A DNA stretch of 64,000 nt from Clostridium_AD sp050717535. Its GTDB lineage: Bacteria > Bacillota > Clostridia > Clostridiales > Clostridiaceae. This document shows, one piece after another, positions 43,064-51,852 of the stretch. Below the pieces are notes generated by a model that searched no databases, was not told where the DNA came from, and was given only the letters and a program-made list of their open reading frames with translations. The stretch spans positions 1 through 64,000 of the forward strand of contig NZ_JBOITM010000072.1 in NCBI RefSeq assembly GCF_050717535.1. The letters run 5' to 3'. Position numbers and translations under genes: made by a program. Within the stretch, counting starts at the first letter, position 1. Each line of letters starts with the position of its first letter.

Positions 43064-44632
43064 CTACTTTACTGCTGCATATGGTTGAGCCAAAATTACT
43101 GCATCACCTTCTTTTAATCCACTGGTAATCTCTACATATTTCACATTACTTACGCCTAATTTCACTTCCCTTTGCTCTCCACCCTCTTGTTTTCCTTTTA
43201 CTAAAACATAGTTTAACCCCTCAGACTTTGTTATTGCCTCTACGGGAAGGTATAACACATTTTGTTTATTAGTTACTTGTATTTCAGCATTTGCATTCAT
43301 TCCACCCTTAAGTATATTAAATCCACCCAAGGCCTTAATAGTTACTGGATATGTGTTTACTCCACTTACAGAAGTACCTTTAACTGCAACGTATTCAACC
43401 TCACCTAGAACTGGAGTGGTTAAAGTATCTGGAAGAGAACTTACTCTAATATTTACCTTCTGCCTTGGTACTATTTTAGCTATATCAATTTCATCCACAG
43501 GTACATCAAATTTCATTTGTGTGGTATCTAAGACTTCTGAGACTTGCATACCGGGACTTACGATATCTCCAGCTTGGAAGCTCACAGTTGATAACACTCC
43601 ACTAATAGGAGAAACTACTTTAAAATATTCAAGCTGTGAACCAGTTAAGCTTATTTGGTCCTTAGAAGTTACAATCCCTATATTGGAAGTTTCTTGAGCT
43701 CTCATAACTGTATTATTTTCCATTTGAATAAGAAGACTTCCGGAACTAACCTTTTGACTTTCTTTAACTGCAATTCGCTTAACCGTTCCTCCAGTCTTGC
43801 TAATAACTGCTTGCTTATTTAAATAATTTAGACTAGCATTATTTGTACTAGATACACTCCCTTTAGATGTTTTAACCTGTCCACTAGCAAGCATCCCCCC
43901 AAGAAGAGCACCTGGATTATTAATTTGCACTTCTACTGTGTATAACTGCCCCCCCGAAATTGTTGCTGAGGGCTGGTTACTTATATAGGTCACAGTTCCA
44001 TTAACCTCTTGCATTAACGAAGCTACACTTATAGTAGCTACTTGACCCAAGGCTATTTGTCCTACATCTGCAGCATTAAAATTAAGTAATACTTTAAGTT
44101 TTGAAGTATCTACAATTGTAAGAACTGTGCCTCCAGGTTGAACAGTATCACCAACACTTACAGGAATATTGGTTACTTGTCCTGTAAATGGAGCATTAAT
44201 TGACAAATTACCTACAGCTTCATTAGATGCATCTGCAGACACCTTTACTTGTTCTAGTCCTTGCTTAGAAACATTTAAAGCAGTTTGAGCATCTTTATCA
44301 TCAAGTACATATATTACATCCCCTGCTTTAACCTTATCCCCAGTTTTAAAATTAACCTTTTTAATTGTTGCATTAACTCTAGAATATAGTTTATTACTTT
44401 TAGTAAAATTTATAGGACCTGAACCTTGAACCACAATGTCTATATTGCCTCTTTTTACAGTTGCAGTTTTCTGATTTGCGGCACTTCTAGAACCTACTAC
44501 CTTATTACTCATCACAGTATTATTTAATATTACCCCGGTAATAACGATAATTGCTATTACCAAAAGCCCTACTATTCTTCGAAATCTCTTTTTATGTGCC
44601 TTATTAGTTTTATTATTTAACTCTAAATTCAA
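43064..44632 (-). CDS. HlyD/MacA-type membrane-fusion adaptor (2)
   Basis: 522 aa. TM segment at about 17-38, then first half-lipoyl NATIKKVNFKTGDKVKAGDV (about 85-105), lipoyl/hairpin region, beta-barrel and the terminal REVKLGVSNVKYVEITSGLKEGD block. Architecture as in the adaptors at 31735 and 57629, to which it is clearly paralogous. Unusually, this operon has ABC exporters of the fused type rather than a MacB pair, so its natural permease partner is not obvious; it may work with the MacB pair at 55774-57629. TTG start with GGAAGGTGA. It lies 51 bases after the short adaptor gene and just before the SLH gene. Confidence 0.88.
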   Translation of the reverse strand: MNLELNNKTNKAHKKRFRRIVGLLVIAIIVITGVILNNTVMSNKVVGSRSAANQKTATVKRGNIDIVVQGSGPINFTKSNKLYSRVNATIKKVNFKTGDKVKAGDVIYVLDDKDAQTALNVSKQGLEQVKVSADASNEAVGNLSINAPFTGQVTNIPVSVGDTVQPGGTVLTIVDTSKLKVLLNFNAADVGQIALGQVATISVASLMQEVNGTVTYISNQPSATISGGQLYTVEVQINNPGALLGGMLASGQVKTSKGSVSSTNNASLNYLNKQAVISKTGGTVKRIAVKESQKVSSGSLLIQMENNTVMRAQETSNIGIVTSKDQISLTGSQLEYFKVVSPISGVLSTVSFQAGDIVSPGMQVSEVLDTTQMKFDVPVDEIDIAKIVPRQKVNIRVSSLPDTLTTPVLGEVEYVAVKGTSVSGVNTYPVTIKALGGFNILKGGMNANAEIQVTNKQNVLYLPVEAITKSEGLNYVLVKGKQEGGEQREVKLGVSNVKYVEITSGLKEGDAVILAQPYAAVK

Positions 44633-44683
44633 TATTAGTCACCTTCCATTCACATTTATTAAACTTATAGATTATCTCATGCA

Positions 44684-45337
44684 CTACTTCTTTGTTTGTA
44701 TTTTCACACTGGCATTTGTGCCTGGTAATAATTTAGTATCAATAGTATTAAATTCAATTTTAACTTGCACTCTTTTTTCAACCTTTGTAAAAGTACCACT
44801 GGTTTGAGCTGGAAGAAAAGAGAAAGCATCCGCTGCTGCTTGTGCAATTGATTTTACTTTACCAGCAAATTTTTCACCCTTAAATTGATCTATAGTTATA
44901 CTAACTGATTGGCCTATCTTTATTTTATTAAGGTCTGTTTCATCTATATTAGCTGTAACATAAATATGCGCAGGATCCATTATCAGAGCAAGTGTTGGCA
45001 CCTGCAAACTTGATACGTATTCTCCAATATGTGTATTGTTTTGTACAATTGTCCCACTAATTGGTGCTCTTATATTTGAAGCCGCACCAGCAGTTACACC
45101 CGCATCTATTCGCCCAAGAAGCTGATCCTTAACTACAGAATCTCCTTCTTTTACATTAAACTCCAAAAGTTTTCCAGAAGCCATTGGTGTTACTTTTATA
45201 AAATCAGCAGATATTACCGCATTATCCGTTGACACATAATGGGTATCAGCATACCAATAATATATCACTGTAGCCCCTCCTAAAAGTAAAGCCAGGACTA
45301 AAATACTTGTTAACAATAATTTAAATTTACCCTTCAT
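44684..45337 (-). CDS. Short HlyD/EmrA-type adaptor
   Basis: About 217 aa. A single TM (residues 8-28), then one lipoyl domain whose two halves adjoin directly (MASGKLLEFNVKEGDSVVKD and IRAPISGTIVQNNTHIGEYV) without the long coiled-coil hairpin of classical EmrA, and a beta-barrel (IYVTANIDETDLNKIKIGQS). Loss of the hairpin fits a monoderm cell where no outer-membrane tunnel must be reached. The ATG at 45337 is preferred over GTG 45346 by spacing from AGGTAGGTG. It lies 43 bases after the ABC gene, inside the MarR-ABC-ABC-HlyD-HlyD-SLH operon. Confidence 0.85.
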   Translation of the reverse strand: MKGKFKLLLTSILVLALLLGGATVIYYWYADTHYVSTDNAVISADFIKVTPMASGKLLEFNVKEGDSVVKDQLLGRIDAGVTAGAASNIRAPISGTIVQNNTHIGEYVSSLQVPTLALIMDPAHIYVTANIDETDLNKIKIGQSVSITIDQFKGEKFAGKVKSIAQAAADAFSFLPAQTSGTFTKVEKRVQVKIEFNTIDTKLLPGTNASVKIQTKK

Positions 45338-45380
45338 TTTGTGCACCTACCTTTATTATTTATAGGATATTTCTTTTATT

Positions 45381-47369
45381 TTAATTATCTAAATTTGCAC
45401 CAGCAAATTGACTGTTATAAAGATCTTCATAAAAACCTTTTTGGGAAAGCAGTTCATAATGGCTACCCATCTCAATAATACTTCCCTTATCCATAACTAG
45501 TATTAGCTCTGCATCTCTAATTGTAGAAAGTCTATGTGCAATAACAAAACTTGTTCTATTTTGCATAAGCTCTGCCATGGCCTTTTGTATATAAACTTCT
45601 GTCCTTGAGTCAACACTACTTGTAGCTTCATCTAGTATCATTATTGCTGGATTTGCAAGTATGGCCCTAGCAATGGTTAAAAGCTGTTTCTGACCCTGTG
45701 ATATATTAGATGCTTCCTCATTAAGCAAAGTATCGTAACCATCTGGAAGGGTCTTAATAAAGTGATGGGCATGAGCCGCTTTAGCTGCCACCATAACTTC
45801 CTCTAGCCCTGAACCTTCTTTACCGTAAGCTATATTTTCCATTATTGTGCCATTAAATAACCAGGTATCTTGAAGTACCATACCAAACATATTTCTTAGC
45901 TCTCCACGTTTTATATCTTTAACGTCTACTCCATCAATAGAAATTGTTCCAGCATCTATTTCATAAAAACGCATCAATAGGTTAACAAGAGTAGATTTAC
46001 CGGCACCAGTTGGTCCTACAATAGCTATAGTATGGCCCTGCCTTACGTCAATGTTCATATTTTTTATAAGTGGTTCTCCTGTTTTATAGCTGAAATCTAC
46101 ATTTTCAAACTTTACTTCACCTTTAGGTGACTGTAAAACTTTAGCATTAACTTCATCAGGTAATTCTTCCACCTCATCTAAAAGTTCAAAAACACGCTCA
46201 GCAGATGCCACCGTTGATTGAATTACATTTGCAATATTTGCAGTTTGAACAATTGGTTGAGTAAACTGACTAGAATATTGAATAAATGCCTGAATATCAC
46301 CTACACTAATTTTCCCTTGAGTGGCTAGAATACCACCTACCACCGACACTAAAACGTAACCTAAATTACTTATAAATCTCATTAGTGGCATTATCATACC
46401 TGAGATAAACTGTGCTTTCCAACCTGAATTATATAGTCTTTTATTAATTGTATTAAACTGTCTTACAGAATCCTTTTCATGTCCAAAGGCTTTAACAATT
46501 TTATGCCCTGTATACATCTCTTCCACATGACCATTAAGCGCACCAATCTCTTTCTGTTGAGCTGCGAAAAATTTTTGTGATTTCTTCGCAATTAACATCA
46601 CCACTATTCCATATATTGGCAGCGTCAGTATAACCACCAGTGTCAATAATGGGCTTATTGATAACATCATAACAACAACCCCAATAATAGTAGCCATTGA
46701 TGTAACAAGTTGTGTAAGACTTTGTTGAAGCGTAGTCGCGATATTATCTACATCATTAGTAACACGACTTAGTATTTCACCATGAGTTCTTGAATCAAAA
46801 AATTCCAGTGGTAATCTAGATAATTTATCTTCAACATCTGTTCGCAGAATATAAACAGTTTTCTGAGCTACTCCAGCCATTATATACTGTTGGACGTAAC
46901 CGAATAATGCACTAATCACATATAATGCGATTAACAGTAAAATTATACGTTTTATATATGGAAAGTTTATGTTACCACCATTAAAATTTATTATTTGAGC
47001 AATAGCAGCTTTAACTTTGACTAGACTCGCTACAACTGTTGGCGTAGCAGTATATGGATTCGCTGCTAGTGGTGCAAGCATAGCCTCTTGTGGTATTAAA
47101 GTTTTCAGCTGCATTTTAGCCATTATGCCCTCAAACAAACTAGTTGTTGCCTTCCCTAAAATCTTTGGACCCACTATACTAAAAATTGTACTTAAAATTG
47201 CAAATATAAATACCATGATAAATTTAAACATCTCTGGCTTTAAGTATGACAAAAGCCTCATCAGCGTGCCCTTAAAGTCCTTTGCTTTCTCTACAGGTTT
47301 TCCTAAATTCCCTCCAAAGCCTCCACCAGGCCCTCCTTTAGGTTTTTCATTTTTAGTATTTTCGCTCAT
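45381..47369 (-). CDS. ABC exporter half, catalytic-type subunit (pair A)
   Basis: 662 aa: a Gly/Lys-rich N-terminal tail (about 1-25, GGPGGGFGGN), six TM segments with a non-standard extracellular insert between the first two (about residues 75-135), and an ATPase domain. Walker A GPTGAGKST, Q-loop MVLQDTWLF, signature ISQGQKQLLTIARAIL, Walker B MILDEATSSVDSRTE with the catalytic Glu present, and the H-loop IAHRLST. With the next gene it forms a heterodimeric multidrug/lipid exporter of the BmrCD/TM287-288 type. Its start overlaps the stop of the upstream partner by four bases (ATGA). Paralogue of 49840-51852. Confidence 0.93.
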   Translation of the reverse strand: MSENTKNEKPKGGPGGGFGGNLGKPVEKAKDFKGTLMRLLSYLKPEMFKFIMVFIFAILSTIFSIVGPKILGKATTSLFEGIMAKMQLKTLIPQEAMLAPLAANPYTATPTVVASLVKVKAAIAQIINFNGGNINFPYIKRIILLLIALYVISALFGYVQQYIMAGVAQKTVYILRTDVEDKLSRLPLEFFDSRTHGEILSRVTNDVDNIATTLQQSLTQLVTSMATIIGVVVMMLSISPLLTLVVILTLPIYGIVVMLIAKKSQKFFAAQQKEIGALNGHVEEMYTGHKIVKAFGHEKDSVRQFNTINKRLYNSGWKAQFISGMIMPLMRFISNLGYVLVSVVGGILATQGKISVGDIQAFIQYSSQFTQPIVQTANIANVIQSTVASAERVFELLDEVEELPDEVNAKVLQSPKGEVKFENVDFSYKTGEPLIKNMNIDVRQGHTIAIVGPTGAGKSTLVNLLMRFYEIDAGTISIDGVDVKDIKRGELRNMFGMVLQDTWLFNGTIMENIAYGKEGSGLEEVMVAAKAAHAHHFIKTLPDGYDTLLNEEASNISQGQKQLLTIARAILANPAIMILDEATSSVDSRTEVYIQKAMAELMQNRTSFVIAHRLSTIRDAELILVMDKGSIIEMGSHYELLSQKGFYEDLYNSQFAGANLDN

Positions 47370-49093
47370 TTTAATTCCTCCTCTGAGAGCTGTGAGGATA
47401 CAATTTCATGATATACTCTGCAACTATCTAAAAGTTCTTTATGAGTTCCTATTCCCGCAATTCGGCCTTCGTCTAAAACTATTATTCTATCTGCATCCAT
47501 AACTGTTGCAACTCTTTGGGCTATGATAATAACAGTGGCAATAGCTGTTTCTTTTTTAAGCGCACCCCGAAGTTTTGCATCTGTTTTAAAATCAAGTGCT
47601 GAAAAACTATCATCAAATATATATATCTCAGGTTGTCTAACTAAGGCACGAGCGATAGAAAGACGTTGTTTTTGCCCACCTGAAACATTAGTCCCTCCTT
47701 GTGCAATGAAATGATCAAACCCCATATCCATTCCATTTATAAACTCTGTGGCTTGAGCTACATCAGCCGCATGCACAATTTGCTCTCGCGTAGCACTATC
47801 ATTTCCATATTTAATATTTTCATTAATAGTACCAGAAAAGAGAATATTTTTTTGTGGAACATAACCTATTTTTGACCTTAAGTCTTCCTGGCTAATTTCG
47901 CGTACATCCACCCCATTCACCAAAACTGACCCCGAAACAACATCATAAAAACGAGGTATTAAATTTACTAGAGTGGATTTACCTGAACCAGTACCTCCTA
48001 TAATAGCTGTTGTTTCTCCAGGTCCCGCACTAAAGTTTATATTACTAATTGCTGGTTGTTCTGCACCTGGATAGCTAAATGAGACTTCCTTAAACTCAAC
48101 ATAACCATTTTTCTCATCTGCTAGCCTTGTCTTTTCTAAATCTTCGATATCAGGCTGCATATCTAGTACCTCATTTATCCTTACTGCGGAAGCTTGACCC
48201 CTGGGTATCATAATAAACATCATTGCAACCATTAAGAAAGAAAATAAAATTTGCATTCCATATTGAATAAATGCCATAAGTGATCCAACTTGCATACTAC
48301 CAGCATCTATTCGCATGCTTCCAAACCAGAAAATTGCAATTGTTGTAAGATTCATAATAAGCATCATAACTGGCATTAATATAGCCATAATTATATTTAC
48401 TTTTACTGAGTTATCCATAAGATCGCGATTTGCAAAATCGAACCTTTTTTTCTCATGTTCTATACGATTAAAAGCACGTATTACTCTAATACCTGTAAGT
48501 CCTTCACGTAAAACAAGATTTAGTTTATCTAATTTAACCTGCATTAACTTAAACAGTGGAAGGCCCTTTCGAAGAACTGAACCAATAATAATAAAAAGTA
48601 CTGGAATTACTACTACGAAAATCCAGGTTAAAGGTTTGTCCTCTCTCAGCGCCATAATAATACCACCTATACCAGTAAGTGGTGCAAATAACATTATAGA
48701 AAACATCATTACCGTTACTTGCTGAATTTGAGTTACGTCATTTGTTGTTCTTGTTATTAACGTAGCCGTACCTATTTTATCAAATTCATGTAGTGAGAAA
48801 CTTTCTACCTTTTCAAAAATCTTACCGCGAATAATCATTCCAAGGCCTACTGCAGTTCTTGAGGATAAGAATCCCGCTACCACAGAACATAATACGCCAC
48901 CTGCTGAAATAATAAGCATAAGCCCACCAATTCTTATAATGTAATTTAAATCATTATTAACAATCCCTTTGTCAATAATATCTGAACTTAAGGTTGGTAA
49001 ATAAAGATTTGCAATCACTTGAAAGAAAATGAGTACAATTATCGCTGCAATTTGTGTTGTAAATTCATCTAAGTATCTGTACAATTTAATCAC
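47366..49093 (-). CDS. ABC exporter half, degenerate-site subunit (pair A)
   Basis: 575 aa: six TM segments, then an ATPase domain. Walker A GGTGSGKST, signature VSGGQKQRLSIARAL, but Walker B reads IYIFDDSFSALDF with Asp in place of the catalytic Glu, and the H-loop is Gln (IIAQRVATV). These changes are the mark of the degenerate ATP site in heterodimeric ABC exporters, so this gene and the overlapping one downstream almost certainly encode one transporter. GTG start at 49093 with GGGAGATGA upstream. It follows a MarR gene by 44 bases and is probably repressed by it. Confidence 0.93.
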   Translation of the reverse strand: MIKLYRYLDEFTTQIAAIIVLIFFQVIANLYLPTLSSDIIDKGIVNNDLNYIIRIGGLMLIISAGGVLCSVVAGFLSSRTAVGLGMIIRGKIFEKVESFSLHEFDKIGTATLITRTTNDVTQIQQVTVMMFSIMLFAPLTGIGGIIMALREDKPLTWIFVVVIPVLFIIIGSVLRKGLPLFKLMQVKLDKLNLVLREGLTGIRVIRAFNRIEHEKKRFDFANRDLMDNSVKVNIIMAILMPVMMLIMNLTTIAIFWFGSMRIDAGSMQVGSLMAFIQYGMQILFSFLMVAMMFIMIPRGQASAVRINEVLDMQPDIEDLEKTRLADEKNGYVEFKEVSFSYPGAEQPAISNINFSAGPGETTAIIGGTGSGKSTLVNLIPRFYDVVSGSVLVNGVDVREISQEDLRSKIGYVPQKNILFSGTINENIKYGNDSATREQIVHAADVAQATEFINGMDMGFDHFIAQGGTNVSGGQKQRLSIARALVRQPEIYIFDDSFSALDFKTDAKLRGALKKETAIATVIIIAQRVATVMDADRIIVLDEGRIAGIGTHKELLDSCRVYHEIVSSQLSEEELK

Positions 49094-49137
49094 GAATTAT
49101 TCATCTCCCATAAGTGAACTAGGGTTAATTATTTTTA

Positions 49138-49587
49138 CTACTCTATTAAAAGCTTTTTAAGAATGCTAAGCCCCTCAACTATTTTACTAATTTCTTCAGG
49201 TGTAGCTTTTTTTATTACATTTGCAGTATTTTCTCGAATTAATTTATGAGCATCTCCATGTACTTCATTGAATTTAGGGCAGATATTTACATAAACAACT
49301 CTTCTGTCCTCACGACTTCTTTCCCTTTCTACAATACCTTGTTTTTCAAGCCGATCAACAATTCCAGACACCGTACTATTAGATAAGCCAAGCTTATTGC
49401 TAAGTCCAGATATTTTTATCTTTTTTTCTTTACTGAGTATTCCCATAACCATAGCTTGAGGTGCAGTGATTCCAGTGTGTTCAAAACTTTTTATTATATT
49501 ATGTTTAAACAGCCCCATAACACTAAGAAAGAGTTTTGCAACTTCAATGCTATCATATAATTTGTTTTCTTCATTTAATTCTTCCAT
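49138..49587 (-). CDS. MarR-family transcriptional regulator (1)
   Basis: About 149 aa. The winged HTH runs from about residue 40 to 110: SGLSNKLGLSNSTVSGIVDRL (recognition helix), then the wing with RSREDRRVVYVN, typical of MarR. The C-terminal helix (KATPEEISKIVEGLSILKKL) serves dimerisation. The frame is open to 49671, but AAGGTGGTGA sits five bases before ATG 49587, and the paralogue at 53654 starts at the same point, so the longer N-terminus is not real. First gene of the MarR-ABC-ABC-HlyD-HlyD-SLH operon; it probably represses it until a toxic ligand binds. Confidence 0.92.
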   Translation of the reverse strand: MEELNEENKLYDSIEVAKLFLSVMGLFKHNIIKSFEHTGITAPQAMVMGILSKEKKIKISGLSNKLGLSNSTVSGIVDRLEKQGIVERERSREDRRVVYVNICPKFNEVHGDAHKLIRENTANVIKKATPEEISKIVEGLSILKKLLIE

Positions 49588-49617
49588 ATTATTCACCACC
49601 TTATAGTTTTTCCCATT

Positions 49618-49660
49618 AAATACATTTCGCATAGTAATATTTTGTGTACGTAATATATTA
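49618..49660. promoter_or_regulatory. Candidate MarR operator/promoter region (1)
   Basis: AAATACATTTCGCATAG (49618-49634) and a related following stretch match a motif found upstream of the second marR gene (AAATATATTTCGC). Shared motifs in front of two paralogous regulators suggest a common operator; the palindrome is weak. Confidence 0.35.
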
Positions 49661-49772
49661 TATATTTTCATTTTTTACATGTCAATACTTTTTATTAATA
49701 TTTTACAAAATGAAGAAAGATTACCCTTTCAAGTAATCCAACACTCATTTTTTTAAGTTTCATAACAGGGAA

Positions 49773-49807
49773 AAAACTGCTGATAAGTTATCCTTATCAG
49801 CAGTTTT
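49773..49807 (-). terminator. Terminator after ABC pair B
   Basis: AAAACTGCTGATAAG (49773-49787) and CTTATCAGCAGTTTT (49793-49807) form a 15-bp perfect stem with a five-base loop and A/T flanks, 33 bases after the ABC stop. Confidence 0.88.
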
Positions 49808-49839
49808 GCTTATATTACATATTAGCCAGGAGTCTTCCC

Positions 49840-51852
49840 TTATATAACATCGTTATCCAAATCAGCCCCAGCGAACTGACTATTATAAAGGTCTGCATAG
49901 AAGCCATTCTTATCAAGAAGTTCATTATGATTACCCATCTCAATGATACTTCCCTTATTCATAACTAATATTAGCTCTGCCTCTTTAATTGTAGAAAGTC
50001 TATGTGCAATTACAAAACTTGTTCTGTTTTGCATAAGTGCCGTCATAGCATTTTGTATATAAACTTCTGTTCTTGAGTCAACGTTACTTGTAGCTTCATC
50101 AAGTATCATAATAGTTGGGTTTGCAAGTATCGCCCTTGCTATAGTAAGAAGTTGCTTTTGTCCCTGTGATATATTTGAAGCTTCTTCATTTAGTATTGTA
50201 TTATATCCATCAGGAAGAGTCTTAATAAAGTGATGTGCATGAGCTGCTCGTGCCGCCTTCATAATCTCCTCCTCCGTTGCTCCCTCTTTTCCATAAGCAA
50301 TATTATCCATTATAGTGCCATTAAACAGCCAAGTATCTTGAAGTACCATACCAAACATACTACGTAGTTCACCACGTTTTATGTCTCTTATATCCACTCC
50401 ATCAACTGTAATTTTACCAGCATCTATCTCATAAAACCTCATTAACAAGTTAACAAGTGTAGTTTTACCAGCACCCGTTGGTCCAACAATTGCAATTGTA
50501 TGACCACGTTTTACATCAAGGTTCATATTCACAATAAGAGGTTCATCTGCTTTATAGCTAAAATCAACATGTTCAAACTTAACTTCTCCCTTAGGTAATT
50601 CAATCACCTTAATATTACTAGTTTCCGTAATCTCTTCTACTTCATCTAACAATTCAAAAATACGTTCAGCCGAAGCTACTGTTGATTGAATTATATTGGC
50701 AATATTTGCAGTTTGAACTATTGGTTGAGTAAACTGACTAGAATATTGAATAAAGGCTTGAATGTTACCTATGGTGATTTTACCTTGTGTTGCTAAAAAT
50801 CCACCAACAACGCAAACTACTACATAACCTATATTACTAACAAATCTCATCATAGGCATTATTATTCCTGATATAAACTGAGCTTTCCAGCCTGCATTGT
50901 ATAATCTATCATTAATATCTTCAAACTCTTTAATTGAATCTTTCTCGTGACCAAAGGATTTAACAATTTTATGTCCTGTATACATCTCTTCAACATGGCC
51001 ATTAAGAGCTCCAATTTCCTTTTGCTGAGCTGCAAAATGTTTTTGAGATCGCTTTGCAACTAAAGCTGTCACAGTAATATATAGTGGCAAAGTTAAAATA
51101 ACAACAAGTGTCATAAGTGGGCTTATTGTAAGCATCATAATAACAATACCAACGATGGTAACAATAGCGGTAACAAGCTGAGTAAGACTTTGTTGAAGTG
51201 TTGTTGATATATTGTCAACATCATTTGTAACACGACTTAATATCTCACCATGGGTTCTTCCATCAAAAAACTTAAGTGGAAGCCTGGATAACTTATCTTC
51301 AACTTCACGTCTAAGATTATAAACAGTTTTCTGTGCCACTCCAGCCATTATATATTGTTGAAGGAATCCGAAAACTGTACTTATTAAATACAATCCAAGT
51401 AACAAAATAATAATATTTTGAATATATACGAAATCTATGTTACCACCGTTTATATCCATTATCTTAGCAATTCCGGTTTTAATTTGATCCAGTCCATCAA
51501 TTACTTTGGGACTCTTTGCTGCTCCTGGATTAGCCTTTATTGCAGCTGCTATTTTATCTTGCGCAGCATGCATCTGAATTAAACCATATTTACTTTTAAT
51601 ACCCTCAACCAATTTATCTATAGCTTTTGCTGAAATCTTAGGCCCTACTATAGTAAAAATAGTACTGATAATTGCAAATATAAATACTAAAATAAAATTG
51701 GTTCTTTGTGGTTTTAAATAACTTAAAAGTCTTTTTAATGTTCCTTTAAAGTCTTTGGCTTTAACTATAGGTCCCTTAAATGATCCCATTGGTCCACCCG
51801 ATCGACCCATACCGCCTCCACTTGATTTGCTCGTATTTTTGTTTTCGCTCAT
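49840..51852 (-). CDS. ABC exporter half, catalytic-type subunit (pair B)
   Basis: 670 aa, same plan as the protein at 45381: Gly/Ser-rich tail (GGGMGRSGGPMGSF), six TM segments with the long first extracellular insert, Walker A GPTGAGKTT, signature ISQGQKQLLTIARAIL, Walker B MILDEATSNVDSRTE with Glu present, and the H-loop IAHRLST. The first extracellular insert (about 80-140) differs most from its paralogue, which may mean different substrates or partners. It starts with an ATGA overlap on the previous gene's stop. Last gene of MarR-ABC-ABC, followed by a terminator. Confidence 0.93.
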   Translation of the reverse strand: MSENKNTSKSSGGGMGRSGGPMGSFKGPIVKAKDFKGTLKRLLSYLKPQRTNFILVFIFAIISTIFTIVGPKISAKAIDKLVEGIKSKYGLIQMHAAQDKIAAAIKANPGAAKSPKVIDGLDQIKTGIAKIMDINGGNIDFVYIQNIIILLLGLYLISTVFGFLQQYIMAGVAQKTVYNLRREVEDKLSRLPLKFFDGRTHGEILSRVTNDVDNISTTLQQSLTQLVTAIVTIVGIVIMMLTISPLMTLVVILTLPLYITVTALVAKRSQKHFAAQQKEIGALNGHVEEMYTGHKIVKSFGHEKDSIKEFEDINDRLYNAGWKAQFISGIIMPMMRFVSNIGYVVVCVVGGFLATQGKITIGNIQAFIQYSSQFTQPIVQTANIANIIQSTVASAERIFELLDEVEEITETSNIKVIELPKGEVKFEHVDFSYKADEPLIVNMNLDVKRGHTIAIVGPTGAGKTTLVNLLMRFYEIDAGKITVDGVDIRDIKRGELRSMFGMVLQDTWLFNGTIMDNIAYGKEGATEEEIMKAARAAHAHHFIKTLPDGYNTILNEEASNISQGQKQLLTIARAILANPTIMILDEATSNVDSRTEVYIQNAMTALMQNRTSFVIAHRLSTIKEAELILVMNKGSIIEMGNHNELLDKNGFYADLYNSQFAGADLDNDVI

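Noticed and set aside
49588..49671. Extended N-terminus of the first MarR protein
   Set aside because: AAGGTGGTGA immediately precedes ATG 49587 and the paralogue starts at the matching residue. The upstream part is the regulatory region.
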